The notes under the pieces are model-generated. The model saw nothing but the letters and a program-made list of their open reading frames with translations, was not told the origin of the DNA and made no database searches. Shown one piece after another: positions 1 through 7,386 of a DNA stretch of 64,000 bases. The DNA comes from Microterricola gilva. Lineage in GTDB: Bacteria > Actinomycetota > Actinomycetes > Actinomycetales > Microbacteriaceae. Location of the stretch: contig NZ_SHLC01000001.1 of NCBI RefSeq assembly GCF_004217495.1, positions 2,418,001-2,482,000 of the forward strand, in the 5' to 3' direction. The first letter of the stretch is position 1, and each line of letters begins with the position of its first letter. The position numbers and the translations under genes are program-made.

Positions 1-714
1 GGCCGCGTAGAGCACGAGCGCGACACCGAGCGCCGCCAGGATCGCGCGCGGCAGGGTGTGCCGAGGGTTCCTGGCCTCCTCGCCGAGCGTCGCCATGCGG
101 GCGTAGCCGGCGAAGCAGAAGAACAACAGGCCGGCCGATTGCAGGATGCCGAGCCAGCCGGCATCCGGGTCGCCGAGGGGCGCGCCGGCCGGCGTGCCGC
201 CGGCGATCTGGCCCCCGGCCGCGAGCCAGAGCGCCACGAGCACGAGCAGCGCGCAGAGCCCGGCGAGCACGACCGCGACGACAGCGCCGCTGACCCTGGC
301 CGTGCTGCGCACCCCGAGGGCGTTGACGGTGCCGAGCACGAGGATCACGGCGACGGCGACGAGGCGCTCGTTTCCCGGCCACAGGTATCCGCCGGCGATC
401 AGGGCGATCGCCCCCGCCGATGCGGTCTTGCCCGCGAGGAAGAGCCAGCCGGCCGAGAAGCCCCACCAGGGTCCGAGCAGGGCGCGACCGTATGCGTATG
501 CCCCGCCGGAGACCGGATGCGCCATGGCGAGCTGGGCCGAGCTCAGCGCGTTCAGGGTGGCCACGACGGCGGCGATCAGCAGCCCGATCAGCAGCCCGGA
601 TCCGGCGACGGCGGCGGCGGGCGCCCAGACGAAGAAGACGCCGGCCCCGACCATCGAGGCGAGGCCGATGGCCATCGCTCCCGGAATACCGAGGTGCCGT
701 TGCAGCGTGTTCAC
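1..714 (-). CDS. APC-family amino acid permease, N-terminal part
   Basis: An open minus-strand frame of 238 codons runs off the left edge of the window. The N-terminus (MNTLQRHLGIPGAMA) leads into a first membrane segment with the glycine-rich GLASMVGAGVFF motif typical of the APC superfamily. Further hydrophobic segments follow, with AHPVSGGAYAYG in the early part and CFAGYARMATLGEEARNP near the truncation; both resemble APC signatures. The family imports or exchanges amino acids or polyamines across the inner membrane. The start is a GTG at 714; I see no in-frame ATG/GTG/TTG just upstream. The substrate cannot be told, and the C-terminal half lies outside the window. Confidence 0.85.
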   Translation of the reverse strand, partial: MNTLQRHLGIPGAMAIGLASMVGAGVFFVWAPAAAVAGSGLLIGLLIAAVVATLNALSSAQLAMAHPVSGGAYAYGRALLGPWWGFSAGWLFLAGKTASAGAIALIAGGYLWPGNERLVAVAVILVLGTVNALGVRSTARVSGAVVAVVLAGLCALLVLVALWLAAGGQIAGGTPAGAPLGDPDAGWLGILQSAGLLFFCFAGYARMATLGEEARNPRHTLPRAILAALGVALVLYAA

Positions 715-827
715 CCGCTGATCGTAGCGAAGCGGGGTGAATGGCAAGTGACGAATGGCCGCTGGCGAACGCTGGCGCCGGCCGGCATCCGCAATACTGG
801 AAGCCGGCAAGCGACGAGGAGCACCAG

Positions 828-1181
828 ATGCAGAACCCCCGGTGGCGACAGCAGGGCGAGGAGCCCGACTACCGCTTCACGCTCGCGAACGAGCGCACCT
901 TCCTCGCCTGGATCCGCACCGCGTTGGCCCTGCTGGCCGGTGGCGTGCTGCTGCACCAGTTCTCGCACTCCCTCGGCCCACGCTGGGTCGTGGTCGCACT
1001 CGCCGTGCTGCTCGCCGTGATCGGCGCCGTGCTGAGCGTGATCGCCTACACCCGCTGGCGCGCGAACGAGATCGCGATGCGCACAGGTGAGCCGCTGCCG
1101 TTCACGCTGCTGCTGCCGCTGCTGGCCGGCTTCTCGCTGGTCACCGCCGCCGTCATCGCCGTGCTCATGGTGTTCGGGTAA
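828..1181 (+). CDS. DUF202 (YidH-type) membrane protein
   Basis: This is a 117-residue protein with the DUF202 signature RTFLAWIRTALALLAGG near residues 23-39 and three hydrophobic segments, the usual size and topology of the family. The biochemical function of DUF202 proteins is not established. An in-frame ATG exists 29 codons upstream (741), but ATG 828 is preceded by GACGAGGAG six bases away and matches the family N-terminus, so I take 828. A second, shorter DUF202-like gene follows after 6 bp, so the two are probably co-transcribed and may form a heteromer. Confidence 0.85.
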   Translation: MQNPRWRQQGEEPDYRFTLANERTFLAWIRTALALLAGGVLLHQFSHSLGPRWVVVALAVLLAVIGAVLSVIAYTRWRANEIAMRTGEPLPFTLLLPLLAGFSLVTAAVIAVLMVFG

Positions 1182-1187
1182 CCAACG

Positions 1188-1529
1188 ATGACGAGCGCGA
1201 ATCCGGCTGGTCGCCCGCCGCGCGACCCGGGTCTGCAACCGGAGCGCACTGCCCTGGCGTGGAACCGCACGGCGCTGGCCGTTGCGGTGAACGGCGTGCT
1301 CGTGTTGCGCGCCGGCCTGGTTGGCAGCGCTCCGCTGTTCCTCGGTGTCGGCGCCGTGCTGCTGCTCGCCGCCGCGGGTGCGACCGCCTACTCCTCCGTG
1401 CGCAAGCGTCAGCTGCTGCGCGCGGTCGGCGCTCCCCCGACGAGCAGCCCGACCGCGCTGGCCCTGGCCGCGCTCGTGACCCTGCTGGCCAGCGGGGCAG
1501 GCATCGCCTCGATTCTGACCATCCGCTGA
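1188..1529 (+). CDS. DUF202-like small membrane protein
   Basis: The 113-residue product carries a variant of the same motif (PERTALAWNRTALAVAVNG) followed by hydrophobic segments at about 35-75 and 88-110. It starts 6 bp after the stop of the preceding DUF202 gene, so an operon is likely. Such tandem pairs are common in actinobacteria. No enzymatic residues are visible and the role is unknown. Confidence 0.8.
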   Translation: MTSANPAGRPPRDPGLQPERTALAWNRTALAVAVNGVLVLRAGLVGSAPLFLGVGAVLLLAAAGATAYSSVRKRQLLRAVGAPPTSSPTALALAALVTLLASGAGIASILTIR

Positions 1530-1565
1530 TCAGCCGCGCGGGCCGAGCTGTGCCCGCGAACTGAG

Positions 1566-1937
1566 ATGATGGAAGCGATGAGCAACTACCCAGAACTCGC
1601 CATTCACGACGACGACGATTCCCGTCCCCTGCACGGCAATCGGCGCAGGCGCCTGACCCAGATCGTCGTGCTGCTCTGCGTGCTCGGGCTGGTTCTGCCG
1701 ACGATCCTCACGACCGTCAGCGTGTCGGCGGCAACGGCGGACAGGGCCTGCCAGGTGACCGTCGCGGCCTACGTGCCGGATGCCGGCGGCTCCCGCGCCG
1801 GATTCGAGCTGTTCGGCGAAGGCGGCCCAGGCTGGCAGTGCTACTCGCTCAACCAGAGCGGGGCGGAGCGCCACCTGGCGCCGCTCGGACTGATGCCAGG
1901 AGTCCCATCCGGCATCGTGCGCGGCCAGCAGAGCTAG
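1566..1937 (+). CDS. Small membrane-anchored protein of unknown function
   Basis: The 123-residue product has an acidic N-terminus, a run of four arginines (26-29), one hydrophobic segment at about 31-55 and an exported-looking tail with two cysteines (62 and 92) that could form a disulfide. This is the layout of a signal-anchored extracytoplasmic protein. ATG 1566 and ATG 1578 are both possible starts; neither has a strong ribosome binding site. I do not recognise a family. Confidence 0.6.
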   Translation: MMEAMSNYPELAIHDDDDSRPLHGNRRRRLTQIVVLLCVLGLVLPTILTTVSVSAATADRACQVTVAAYVPDAGGSRAGFELFGEGGPGWQCYSLNQSGAERHLAPLGLMPGVPSGIVRGQQS

Positions 1938-1958
1938 CGCGCGGCCACCCGCTGTCAA

Positions 1959-2023
1959 GAAACGCAGGAGCAGAGCTTCGGCGCTTCCGTGGAGCGCGCG
2001 GCGAGTCTCTCCTCCTGCGTTTC
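1959..2023. repeat. Inverted repeat, CGCAGGAG family, copy 1
   Basis: Perfect 12-bp arms (GAAACGCAGGAG at 1959-1970, complement at 2012-2023) enclose a GC-rich spacer. Related copies lie at 44124-44194 and 60447-60512. All three are intergenic. It may act as a transcription terminator or be a dispersed repeat; no U-tract follows. Confidence 0.7.
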
Positions 2024-2087
2024 TGAACTGTTCTGCGGTTCTGAACTGTTCTGCGGTTCTGAACTGTTCTGCGTTTCTGAACTGTTC
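2016..2087. repeat. 18-bp tandem repeat, four copies
   Basis: The unit TGCGKTTCTGAACTGTTC occurs four times head to tail, differing only at the fifth base (T,G,G,T). The first copy overlaps the right arm of the adjacent inverted repeat. The array ends 11 bp from the stop codon of the HTH gene. It is a candidate variable-number locus. Confidence 0.9.
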
Positions 2088-2098
2088 AGGCCTGCCGC

Positions 2099-2392
2099 TC
2101 AGTCGCTCGGGAACACCCGCTTGTAGCGGCGCCCGTCCGGCAGTTCGACGGTCTGCGCTTCGAGCTGGCCGCGGGACACCCGCAGGTAGATCGCCTGCAC
2201 GGAGACGCCGAGCTTCTCAGCCGCCTCGGCCACAGAGAGGCCGGGCAGATCGGTGGGCTTGGCGCTCGGGCGGGCCGAGCGCTTGCGACCCGCCTCGTGC
2301 CTGGCGGCGATCTCCTCGTCGCTGCCCTGCCACCGCGCCTTCGCGGCGGCGGGGCTGAGTCCGGCGGCCTCGCCCAGTCGGTCCCAGCTCAC
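2099..2392 (-). CDS. Helix-turn-helix DNA-binding protein (minimal extent)
   Basis: The C-terminal half contains GLSVAEAAEKLGVSVQAIYL (about residues 50-69 of this extent), a clear helix-turn-helix, followed by a wing-like segment rich in basic residues. An earlier LGEAAGLSPAAAKARW looks like a second HTH, so a paired DNA-binding module is possible. The GTG at 2392 is only the first usable start codon: the same frame stays open and coding-like for about 80 codons upstream (see next entry), so the true protein is probably longer. Target and role are unknown. Confidence 0.65.
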   Translation of the reverse strand: MSWDRLGEAAGLSPAAAKARWQGSDEEIAARHEAGRKRSARPSAKPTDLPGLSVAEAAEKLGVSVQAIYLRVSRGQLEAQTVELPDGRRYKRVFPSD

Positions 2393-2640
2393 GCCGGCCG
2401 CGACGGCCGCGCGGACGGCGGCAAGCGTGGCTGGCTCCGCCTCGAGCGCGGCAAGCAGGCCGCGGATGGCGGCGAGGCGACCGAGGGCGGCGGCATCCGG
2501 TGACGCGTCCGCTGCCGTGTCGAGTGAGAGCAGCAGTTCGAGTGCCGAACGGGTGTCGGGGGCGAGGAAGGCGATGGCGGGCTCCGGAGGTTGCAGGGCG
2601 AACGACTCTGCGCCGAGTTTAGTCGCGCGGGAGACGCCGA
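2393..2640 (-). other. Coding-like upstream extension of the HTH gene without a canonical start
   Basis: Reading upstream in frame from 2392 gives an alanine/leucine-rich helical sequence (for example FALQPPEPAIAFLAPDT, then RLAAIRGLLAALEAEP) with normal third-position bias and no stop, but no ATG, GTG or TTG. A TAAACT hexamer on the minus strand near 2617-2622 could be a -10 box. Either translation begins at a rare codon, or the 5' end was lost when the neighbouring repeats arrived, or the real start is at 2392. Confidence 0.5.
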
Positions 2641-2648
2641 CACCCGGT

Positions 2649-2705
2649 CGAGAGTGCAGGAATTGCGCCGTTTCAGCCGCGACGTGCGCGAAAACTGCAC
2701 TCTCG
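2649..2705. repeat. Inverted repeat, CGAGAGTGCAG family, copy 1
   Basis: Arms of 11 bp (CGAGAGTGCAG at 2649-2659 and its complement at 2695-2705). A longer-armed relative occurs at 11589-11645. It lies just upstream of the HTH frame. Confidence 0.65.
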
Positions 2706-2710
2706 GCGGG

Positions 2711-3060
2711 GTGCGGATGCCGGGGCGGCCGTCAGCGCAGACGCGCTCAGGGCTTCGCGAGCGGCGCTGCTCGTTCCTCGCGGCGCCGTTCGCTCGAGCC
2801 AGCGTGCAGAGGGGCGTACAGCCGACCGCGGCACGCCTCGACAGGCGACGGTGGCACGGATGCCGGGGCGGCCGTCAGCGGAGACGCGCTCGGGGCTTCG
2901 AGCCAGCGTGCAGAGCGGCGTACAGCCGACCGCGGCACGCCTCGACAGGCGACCGTGGCACGGATGCCGGGGCGGCCCTCAGCGCAGATGCGCTCGGGGC
3001 TTCGCGAGCGGCGCTGCTCGTTCCTCGCTGCGCCGTTCGCTCGAGCCAGCGTGCAGAGGG
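2711..3060. repeat. Tandem array of three 100-140 bp repeats
   Basis: Three head-to-tail copies begin at 2711, 2851 and 2955 with GCGGATGCCGGGGCGGCC or GGCACGGATGCCGGGG. The middle copy lacks about 37 bp present in copies 1 and 3; the third is truncated at its end. Units contain CGCTCRGGGCTTCG, also found in the hairpin at 6572-6700. No convincing gene is present between 2641 and 3353 on either strand; open frames here are repetitive and arginine-rich, and I regard them as chance. Confidence 0.85.
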
Positions 3061-3119
3061 CTGCGGGCGCGTCAGACTGGCGGACCCCACGGCGGCAGAA
3101 GCAGGAGCGGGACGCTCAC

Positions 3120-3160
3120 ACCACGGCGGCTGAAGGAGCGCCAGCGACTGAAGCCCTGAC
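3120..3160. repeat. Dispersed repeat fragment shared with 63575-63625
   Basis: The segment CACGGCGGCTGAAGGAGCGC and the following CAGCGACTGAAGCCCTGA recur almost unchanged near the right end of the window (63575-63614). It appears to be the end of a dispersed element related to the neighbouring tandem array. Confidence 0.6.
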
Positions 3161-3285
3161 ACGTTCGACGGACTCGGTGCCGCGGTTGAGCGGGCGGAGC
3201 GGGTCAGACTCTACTCAGAGGTGTGCGTTCGAGCGGAGGCGCACCAGCATCGGTGGCGGTTCCTGCGGGTGCCAGAGTTGGGGCT

Positions 3286-3356
3286 GCCGCCTTGCTTGCC
3301 GCTGGCGCGGCAAGCCTTTCGCCGCGTGACAAAAAGGCGCGCAGCGCCTTTTGTCA
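3286..3356. repeat. GGCTGCCGCC head motif plus private palindrome, copy 1 (prs 3' end)
   Basis: The head GGGCTGCCGCCTT is followed by a small hairpin (GCTTGCCGC/GCGGCAAGC, 3293-3314), CTTTCGCCGCG, and then a near-perfect palindrome at 3327-3356 that includes the prs stop codon. On the prs strand the palindrome ends in CCTTTTTGTCA, so it can serve as a terminator for prs. Three other heads with unrelated palindromes are at 52578, 58947 and 61110. Confidence 0.7.
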
Positions 3357-4331
3357 GGCGGCGCCGTCGAACATGCTCGTGACGGAGCCGTCCTCGAAGA
3401 CCTCGTGGATGGCGCGGGCCAGCATCGGGGCGATGGGCAGCACCGTGAGGCGGTCCCATTGCTTCTCGGCAGGCAACGGCAGGGTGTCGGTGACGACGAC
3501 CTCGTCGATGAAGTCGCTCTGCAGCAGCTCGGTGGCCGGGTCGCTGAAGACGGCGTGCGTCGCGGCAACGACGACGCCGATGGCGCCGGCGGCCTTGAGC
3601 GCCTCAGCGGCCTTGACGATGGTGCGGCCGGTGTCGATGAGGTCATCGACGAGCAGGCAGACACGACCCTCGACCGGGCCGATGATCTCGTGCACCGAGA
3701 CCTGGTTCGGCACCAGCGGGTCGCGACGCTTGTGGATGATGGCCAGCGGGGCGCCGAGCTTGTCGCTCCAGATGTCGGCGACGCGCACGCGGCCCATGTC
3801 CGGCGAGACGACGGTGAGGGTCGCGGGGTCCAGCTTCTGCTGGAAGTGCTTGAGCAGCACCGGCATGGCGAAGAGGTGGTCGACGGGGCCGTCGAAGAAG
3901 CCCTGGATCTGTGCGGCGTGCAGGTCGACGCTCATGATGCGGTCGGCACCGGCCGCCTTGAACAGATCGGCGATGAGACGGGCGGAGATCGGCTCGCGGC
4001 CACGGCCTTTCTTGTCCTGGCGGGCGTAGGGATAGAACGGGGCGACGACGGTGATGCGCTTGGCCGACGCACGCTTGAGCGCGTCCACCATGATCAGCTG
4101 CTCCATGATCCACTCGTTGATGGGAGCGGTGTGCGACTGGATCACGAAGGCGTCGCATCCGCGAACGCTCTCGTCGAATCGTGTGTACAGCTCACCGTTG
4201 GCGAAGGTCCTGGCATCCGTCGGCACCAGCTCGGAACCGAGCTCGGCCGCGATGTCGAGTGCAAGCTGCGGGTGCGCCCGCCCCGACACGAGAACGAGGC
4301 GCTTTTCTCCGCTGGACTTGATTCCGGACAC
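3354..4331 (-). CDS. prs: Ribose-phosphate pyrophosphokinase (PRPP synthetase)
   Basis: The 325-residue protein makes PRPP from ribose 5-phosphate and ATP in the cytoplasm for nucleotide, histidine, tryptophan and NAD synthesis. Visible features are the ATP-binding FANGE segment (43-47), the flexible catalytic loop RQDKKGRGREPISARL (104-119), the metal-binding SVDLHAAQIQGFF (134-146) and the PRPP loop LLVDDLIDTGRT (226-237). Length is normal. The start is GTG with a purine-rich GGGGAGAG upstream. It lies 80 bp downstream of glmU on the same strand, a classic glmU-prs pair. A palindrome overlapping its stop codon is the likely terminator. Confidence 0.97.
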   Translation of the reverse strand: MSGIKSSGEKRLVLVSGRAHPQLALDIAAELGSELVPTDARTFANGELYTRFDESVRGCDAFVIQSHTAPINEWIMEQLIMVDALKRASAKRITVVAPFYPYARQDKKGRGREPISARLIADLFKAAGADRIMSVDLHAAQIQGFFDGPVDHLFAMPVLLKHFQQKLDPATLTVVSPDMGRVRVADIWSDKLGAPLAIIHKRRDPLVPNQVSVHEIIGPVEGRVCLLVDDLIDTGRTIVKAAEALKAAGAIGVVVAATHAVFSDPATELLQSDFIDEVVVTDTLPLPAEKQWDRLTVLPIAPMLARAIHEVFEDGSVTSMFDGAA

Positions 4332-4411
4332 GTGTGGTCTCGCTCTCCCCGACGACTGGCCGTCGAATGTGTTGTATTGGGTGCTGCTGTGATGCTGAGG
4401 TGCGTGTGGCG

Positions 4412-5836
4412 CTAGGCCGAAGCGGCCTGCGCCGCGTCATCTGCAGCGCTTCCGGCCCGGTTGGCGTGAACCCAGCCGTCCATGTTGCGCTGCGGGGCGA
4501 CGTTGATGGCCAGGGCACCGGCTGGCACGTTCTTGCGAACGACCGTTCCGGCACCCGTATACGCTCCGTCACCAATTGTAATCGGCGCGACGAACACCCC
4601 GTGCGACCCGGTGCGCACGTGCGAACCGATCTGCGAGGAGTGCTTGTTGACGCCGTCGTAATTGGCAAAGATCGAGCCGGCGCCGATGTTGGACTGCTCG
4701 CCGATCGTGGCGTCGCCCACGTAGCTCAGGTGCGGAACCTTGCTGCCCGTGCCGATCTTCGCGTTCTTCGTCTCGACGAAGGCGCCGATCTTGCCGTCGG
4801 TGCCGAGGATCGTTCCGGGGCGCAGGAAGGCGAACGGCCCGACGGTCGCCGCGGCGCCGACGACCGCGAGGGTGGCGTCACTGCGGCGCACCTCTGCGCC
4901 CTCGCCGATCTCGCAGTCGCGCAGCGTCGTGTCCGGGCCGATGATCGCGCCGGTCTCGACGACGGTCGAGCCGAGGATCTGGGTGCCTGGCAGCACGGTG
5001 ACGTCGGGGGCGAGCTTCGCCTTGAGGTCGATCCACGTGCTCGCCGGGTCCTGGATGGTGACGCCGGCCAGCTGCCAGCCGCGCACGATGAGGGCGTTCA
5101 GCCGCAGTCCGGCCTCGGCGAGCTGGGCGCGGTCGTTCACGCCGGCGACGAGCCAGGCCTCCGCGACCGGAACCGCGCTGACGTCGGAGCCTGCTGCACG
5201 CAGCAGACCGATGACGTCGGTCAGGTACTTCTCGCCCTGGGCGTTGTCCGTGGTCAGCTTGCCGAGCTGCTCGCGCAGCGCGGCGGCCGAGAACACGTAG
5301 ATGCCGGCGTTGCCCTCGCCGATGGCGAGCTGCTCCGGCGTCGCATCCTTCTGCTCGACGATGGCGTCGAATGCGCCGGAATCGCCGCGCACGATGCGGC
5401 CATAGCCGGTCGCGTCGTCATAGACGGCCGACATCACGGTGGCGGATGCCGCGCTCTCGCGGTGCGCGGCGACGAACTGTGCGAGCGTCTCCGCGTCGAG
5501 CAGCGGCACGTCGCCGTTGACGACGAGCACGTCGCCGTCGAAGTCGGCCGGCAGGGCGTCGACGGCCTGCTCGACGGCACGACCGGTTCCGGGGATCTCG
5601 TCCTGGTCGACGATGATGCTCTCGGGAAGCTGCGCGGACACGACCTCGACGACCCGCTCACGCTCGTAGCGCACGACGGTCACGACGCTCTGCGCATCGA
5701 GCGCTGCGGCGGTGGCGAGCACGTGGCTGACCAGCGGCAGGCCGGCGATGGGGTGCAGCAGCTTCGGGAGCGACGACTTCATGCGGGTGCCCTGCCCCGC
5801 CGCGAGAACGACGATGGCCAGCTTCTGATCGGTCAT
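4412..5836 (-). CDS. glmU: Bifunctional UDP-GlcNAc pyrophosphorylase / GlcN-1-P acetyltransferase
   Basis: The 474-residue enzyme acetylates glucosamine 1-phosphate and then forms UDP-GlcNAc for peptidoglycan. The N-terminal uridyltransferase domain has LAAGQGTRMKSSLPK (about 11-25) and the metal-binding VNGDVPLL; the C-terminal half is a left-handed beta helix of hexapeptide repeats with RPGT, KNAKIG and PHLSYVGDATIGE segments. A TTG-initiated frame begins 7 codons upstream, but ATG 5836 follows GAGAGGG at a fair distance and matches the usual N-terminus MTDQKLAIVVLAAG. The C-terminal tail is short and alanine-rich. Upstream, tRNA-Gln lies 31 bp away on the same strand. Confidence 0.96.
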   Translation of the reverse strand: MTDQKLAIVVLAAGQGTRMKSSLPKLLHPIAGLPLVSHVLATAAALDAQSVVTVVRYERERVVEVVSAQLPESIIVDQDEIPGTGRAVEQAVDALPADFDGDVLVVNGDVPLLDAETLAQFVAAHRESAASATVMSAVYDDATGYGRIVRGDSGAFDAIVEQKDATPEQLAIGEGNAGIYVFSAAALREQLGKLTTDNAQGEKYLTDVIGLLRAAGSDVSAVPVAEAWLVAGVNDRAQLAEAGLRLNALIVRGWQLAGVTIQDPASTWIDLKAKLAPDVTVLPGTQILGSTVVETGAIIGPDTTLRDCEIGEGAEVRRSDATLAVVGAAATVGPFAFLRPGTILGTDGKIGAFVETKNAKIGTGSKVPHLSYVGDATIGEQSNIGAGSIFANYDGVNKHSSQIGSHVRTGSHGVFVAPITIGDGAYTGAGTVVRKNVPAGALAINVAPQRNMDGWVHANRAGSAADDAAQAASA

Positions 5837-5866
5837 GAAGACGACCCTCTCTCTCAAACGTGAGTG

Positions 5867-5938
5867 CTCCGCCGCCAGGACTCGAACCTAGACCTAACAG
5901 CTCCAAAGGCTGTCGTGCTGCCATTACACCACGGCGGA
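5867..5938 (-). tRNA. tRNA-Gln (anticodon UUG)
   Basis: A 72-nt cloverleaf reads on the minus strand: acceptor TCCGCCG/CGGCGGA with discriminator G, anticodon stem ACAGC/GCTGT with loop CTTTGGA (anticodon TTG), and T-arm GGTTCGAGTCC. CCA is not encoded. It lies directly upstream of glmU. Confidence 0.96.
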
Positions 5939-6066
5939 TTGCGCGGAATCGGATTCCGCGCGCCCTCCAGTCTGCCAGATCGAGCCTTCGCTTTTTGACG
6001 TCGCAGCGCAGCCGTTTCACGTCCATATGCGTCCGGCGCCCGGCATCCGCCCCCGATAATAGGAGA

Positions 6067-6558
6067 ATGCCCACGAGTGATGAAGTCGACCGCATCGTCG
6101 ATGCGTGGCTGCGCGAGCGCCCCGATCTGAATTTCGCGCCGCTGCAGGTCCTCTCCCGCGTCGGCCGCCTGGCGAAGCACCTCGACCGTGCGCGGCGCAC
6201 CGCCTTCGCCCTCTCCGAGCTCGAGTCCTCCGAGTTCGATGTGCTCTCGGCGCTCCGCCGTGCCGGCAGCCCGTTCCAGCTCTCCCCCAAGCAGCTGCTG
6301 CAGCAGACCCTGGTCTCCAGCGGCACCATGACGAATCGCATCGACCGCCTCGTCACCCGGGAGCTCGTGCAACGCCGCACCGACCCGAACGACGGCCGCG
6401 GCATCCTGGTCATGATGACGCCGGCGGGCCTCAGCCGGGTGGATGCCGCGATCACCCGCCTCGTCGATGCGGAGGCCGAGCTGCTCGGCGCCCTCAGCGC
6501 GCAGGAACAGGAGCGCCTCGCCGGACTGCTGCGCAAGCTCAGCCTCGACTTCGACTGA
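6067..6558 (+). CDS. MarR-family transcriptional regulator
   Basis: The 163-residue protein has the MarR winged helix: FDVLSALRRAG, SPKQLLQQTLVSSGTMTNRI as recognition region (about 77-96) and the wing RRTDPNDGRGILVMMTPAG with the conserved D-x-R-G. It is expected to bind DNA as a dimer and repress a nearby or distant gene. A GATAAT hexamer (6055-6060) ends six bases before ATG 6067, so the transcript is probably leaderless. The long frame upstream of this ATG is not coding. No obvious target palindrome is seen next to it. Confidence 0.9.
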   Translation: MPTSDEVDRIVDAWLRERPDLNFAPLQVLSRVGRLAKHLDRARRTAFALSELESSEFDVLSALRRAGSPFQLSPKQLLQQTLVSSGTMTNRIDRLVTRELVQRRTDPNDGRGILVMMTPAGLSRVDAAITRLVDAEAELLGALSAQEQERLAGLLRKLSLDFD

Positions 6559-6571
6559 GCCCTCACCGCGC

Positions 6572-6700
6572 ACGCGCTCAGGGCTTCGCAGGCGTCGCTG
6601 CTCCTTCGTCGCTGCGCCGCTTGCTCGAGCCATCGTTCAGCATGCTGGCTCGAGGGAGCAGCCGAGGAACGAGGCCGCCCCGAAGCCCTGACACACGCGA
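6572..6700. repeat. Long hairpin related to the 2711-3060 array
   Basis: Outer arms TCAGGGCTTCG (6578-6588) and CGAAGCCCTGA (6681-6691) enclose inner arms around GCTCGAGCCA and TGGCTCGAG. The sequence shares CGCTCAGGGCTTCG, a GCTGCTC-TTCCTCG-like core and GCTCGAGCCA with repeat copies at 2711 and 2955. It lies between the convergent MarR and metI genes, so it may also terminate both. Confidence 0.75.
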
Positions 6701-6726
6701 AGCACGTCGCTCCGACCGCGGCGGAG

Positions 6727-7386
6727 CTAGCGGCGGAGCGCCTTCCGCGCCAGCTTGTTGCCGAGGAACTGCACGAGCTGCACGAAGATCACGATCAGGA
6801 AGACGGCGGCCCAGGTGACGACGGGTTCGAACTGCCGGTAGCCATAGAGCTGAGCGAAGTAGCCGAGCCCTCCGCCACCGATGAAGCCGGCCATGGCCGT
6901 CATGTCGATGATGGCGACGACGATGAAGGTGTAGCCGAGGATCAGCGGCCCGAGCGCCTCGGGGATCACGATCGTGCGCAGAATCCGCACCGGTCCTGCG
7001 CCCATCGCGCGACCGGCCTCTATGACGCCTGGCGACACCGTGATGAGGTTCTGTTCGACGATGCGGCCGATCGCGAAGGAGGCCGCGAGCGAGAGCGCGA
7101 AGATCGCCGCGTTGTTGCCGATACCCGTTCCGATGACGGCGCGGGTCAGCGGCTGCAGTGCGGCGATGAAGATGATGAACGGGATCGGCCGGAAGAAGTT
7201 GATCACGACGTTCAGAATCGTGAAGATCGTCTTGTTGGGCAGCAGGCTCCCAGCCCTGGTCGAGTAGAGGCCGAGGCCGAGGAGCAGTCCGCCGAGACCA
7301 CCGAAGAGCAGCGTCGCCGAGACCATGTAGAGGGTCTCGAATGCGGCTTCCCAGAATTCGGGCTGGAGTTCGAGCAGCTTGTCCAT
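6727..7386 (-). CDS. metI: Methionine ABC transporter permease
   Basis: The 219-residue integral membrane protein has five or so hydrophobic segments and the coupling motif EAGRAMGAGPVRILRTIVIPEALGP split over residues 121-145, as in MetI. With MetN and MetQ it imports methionine. Its start overlaps the metN stop by one base, so the two are translationally coupled. Downstream is the repeat hairpin at 6572-6700. Confidence 0.94.
   Translation of the reverse strand: MDKLLELQPEFWEAAFETLYMVSATLLFGGLGGLLLGLGLYSTRAGSLLPNKTIFTILNVVINFFRPIPFIIFIAALQPLTRAVIGTGIGNNAAIFALSLAASFAIGRIVEQNLITVSPGVIEAGRAMGAGPVRILRTIVIPEALGPLILGYTFIVVAIIDMTAMAGFIGGGGLGYFAQLYGYRQFEPVVTWAAVFLIVIFVQLVQFLGNKLARKALRR

Noticed and set aside
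2711-3060. Possible CRISPR array
   Set aside because: Units are 100-140 bp, contiguous with no unique spacers, and no cas genes are present.
2711-6700. Mobile element around prs
   Set aside because: Repeats are present but no transposase, terminal inverted repeats with target duplications, or integrase were found.
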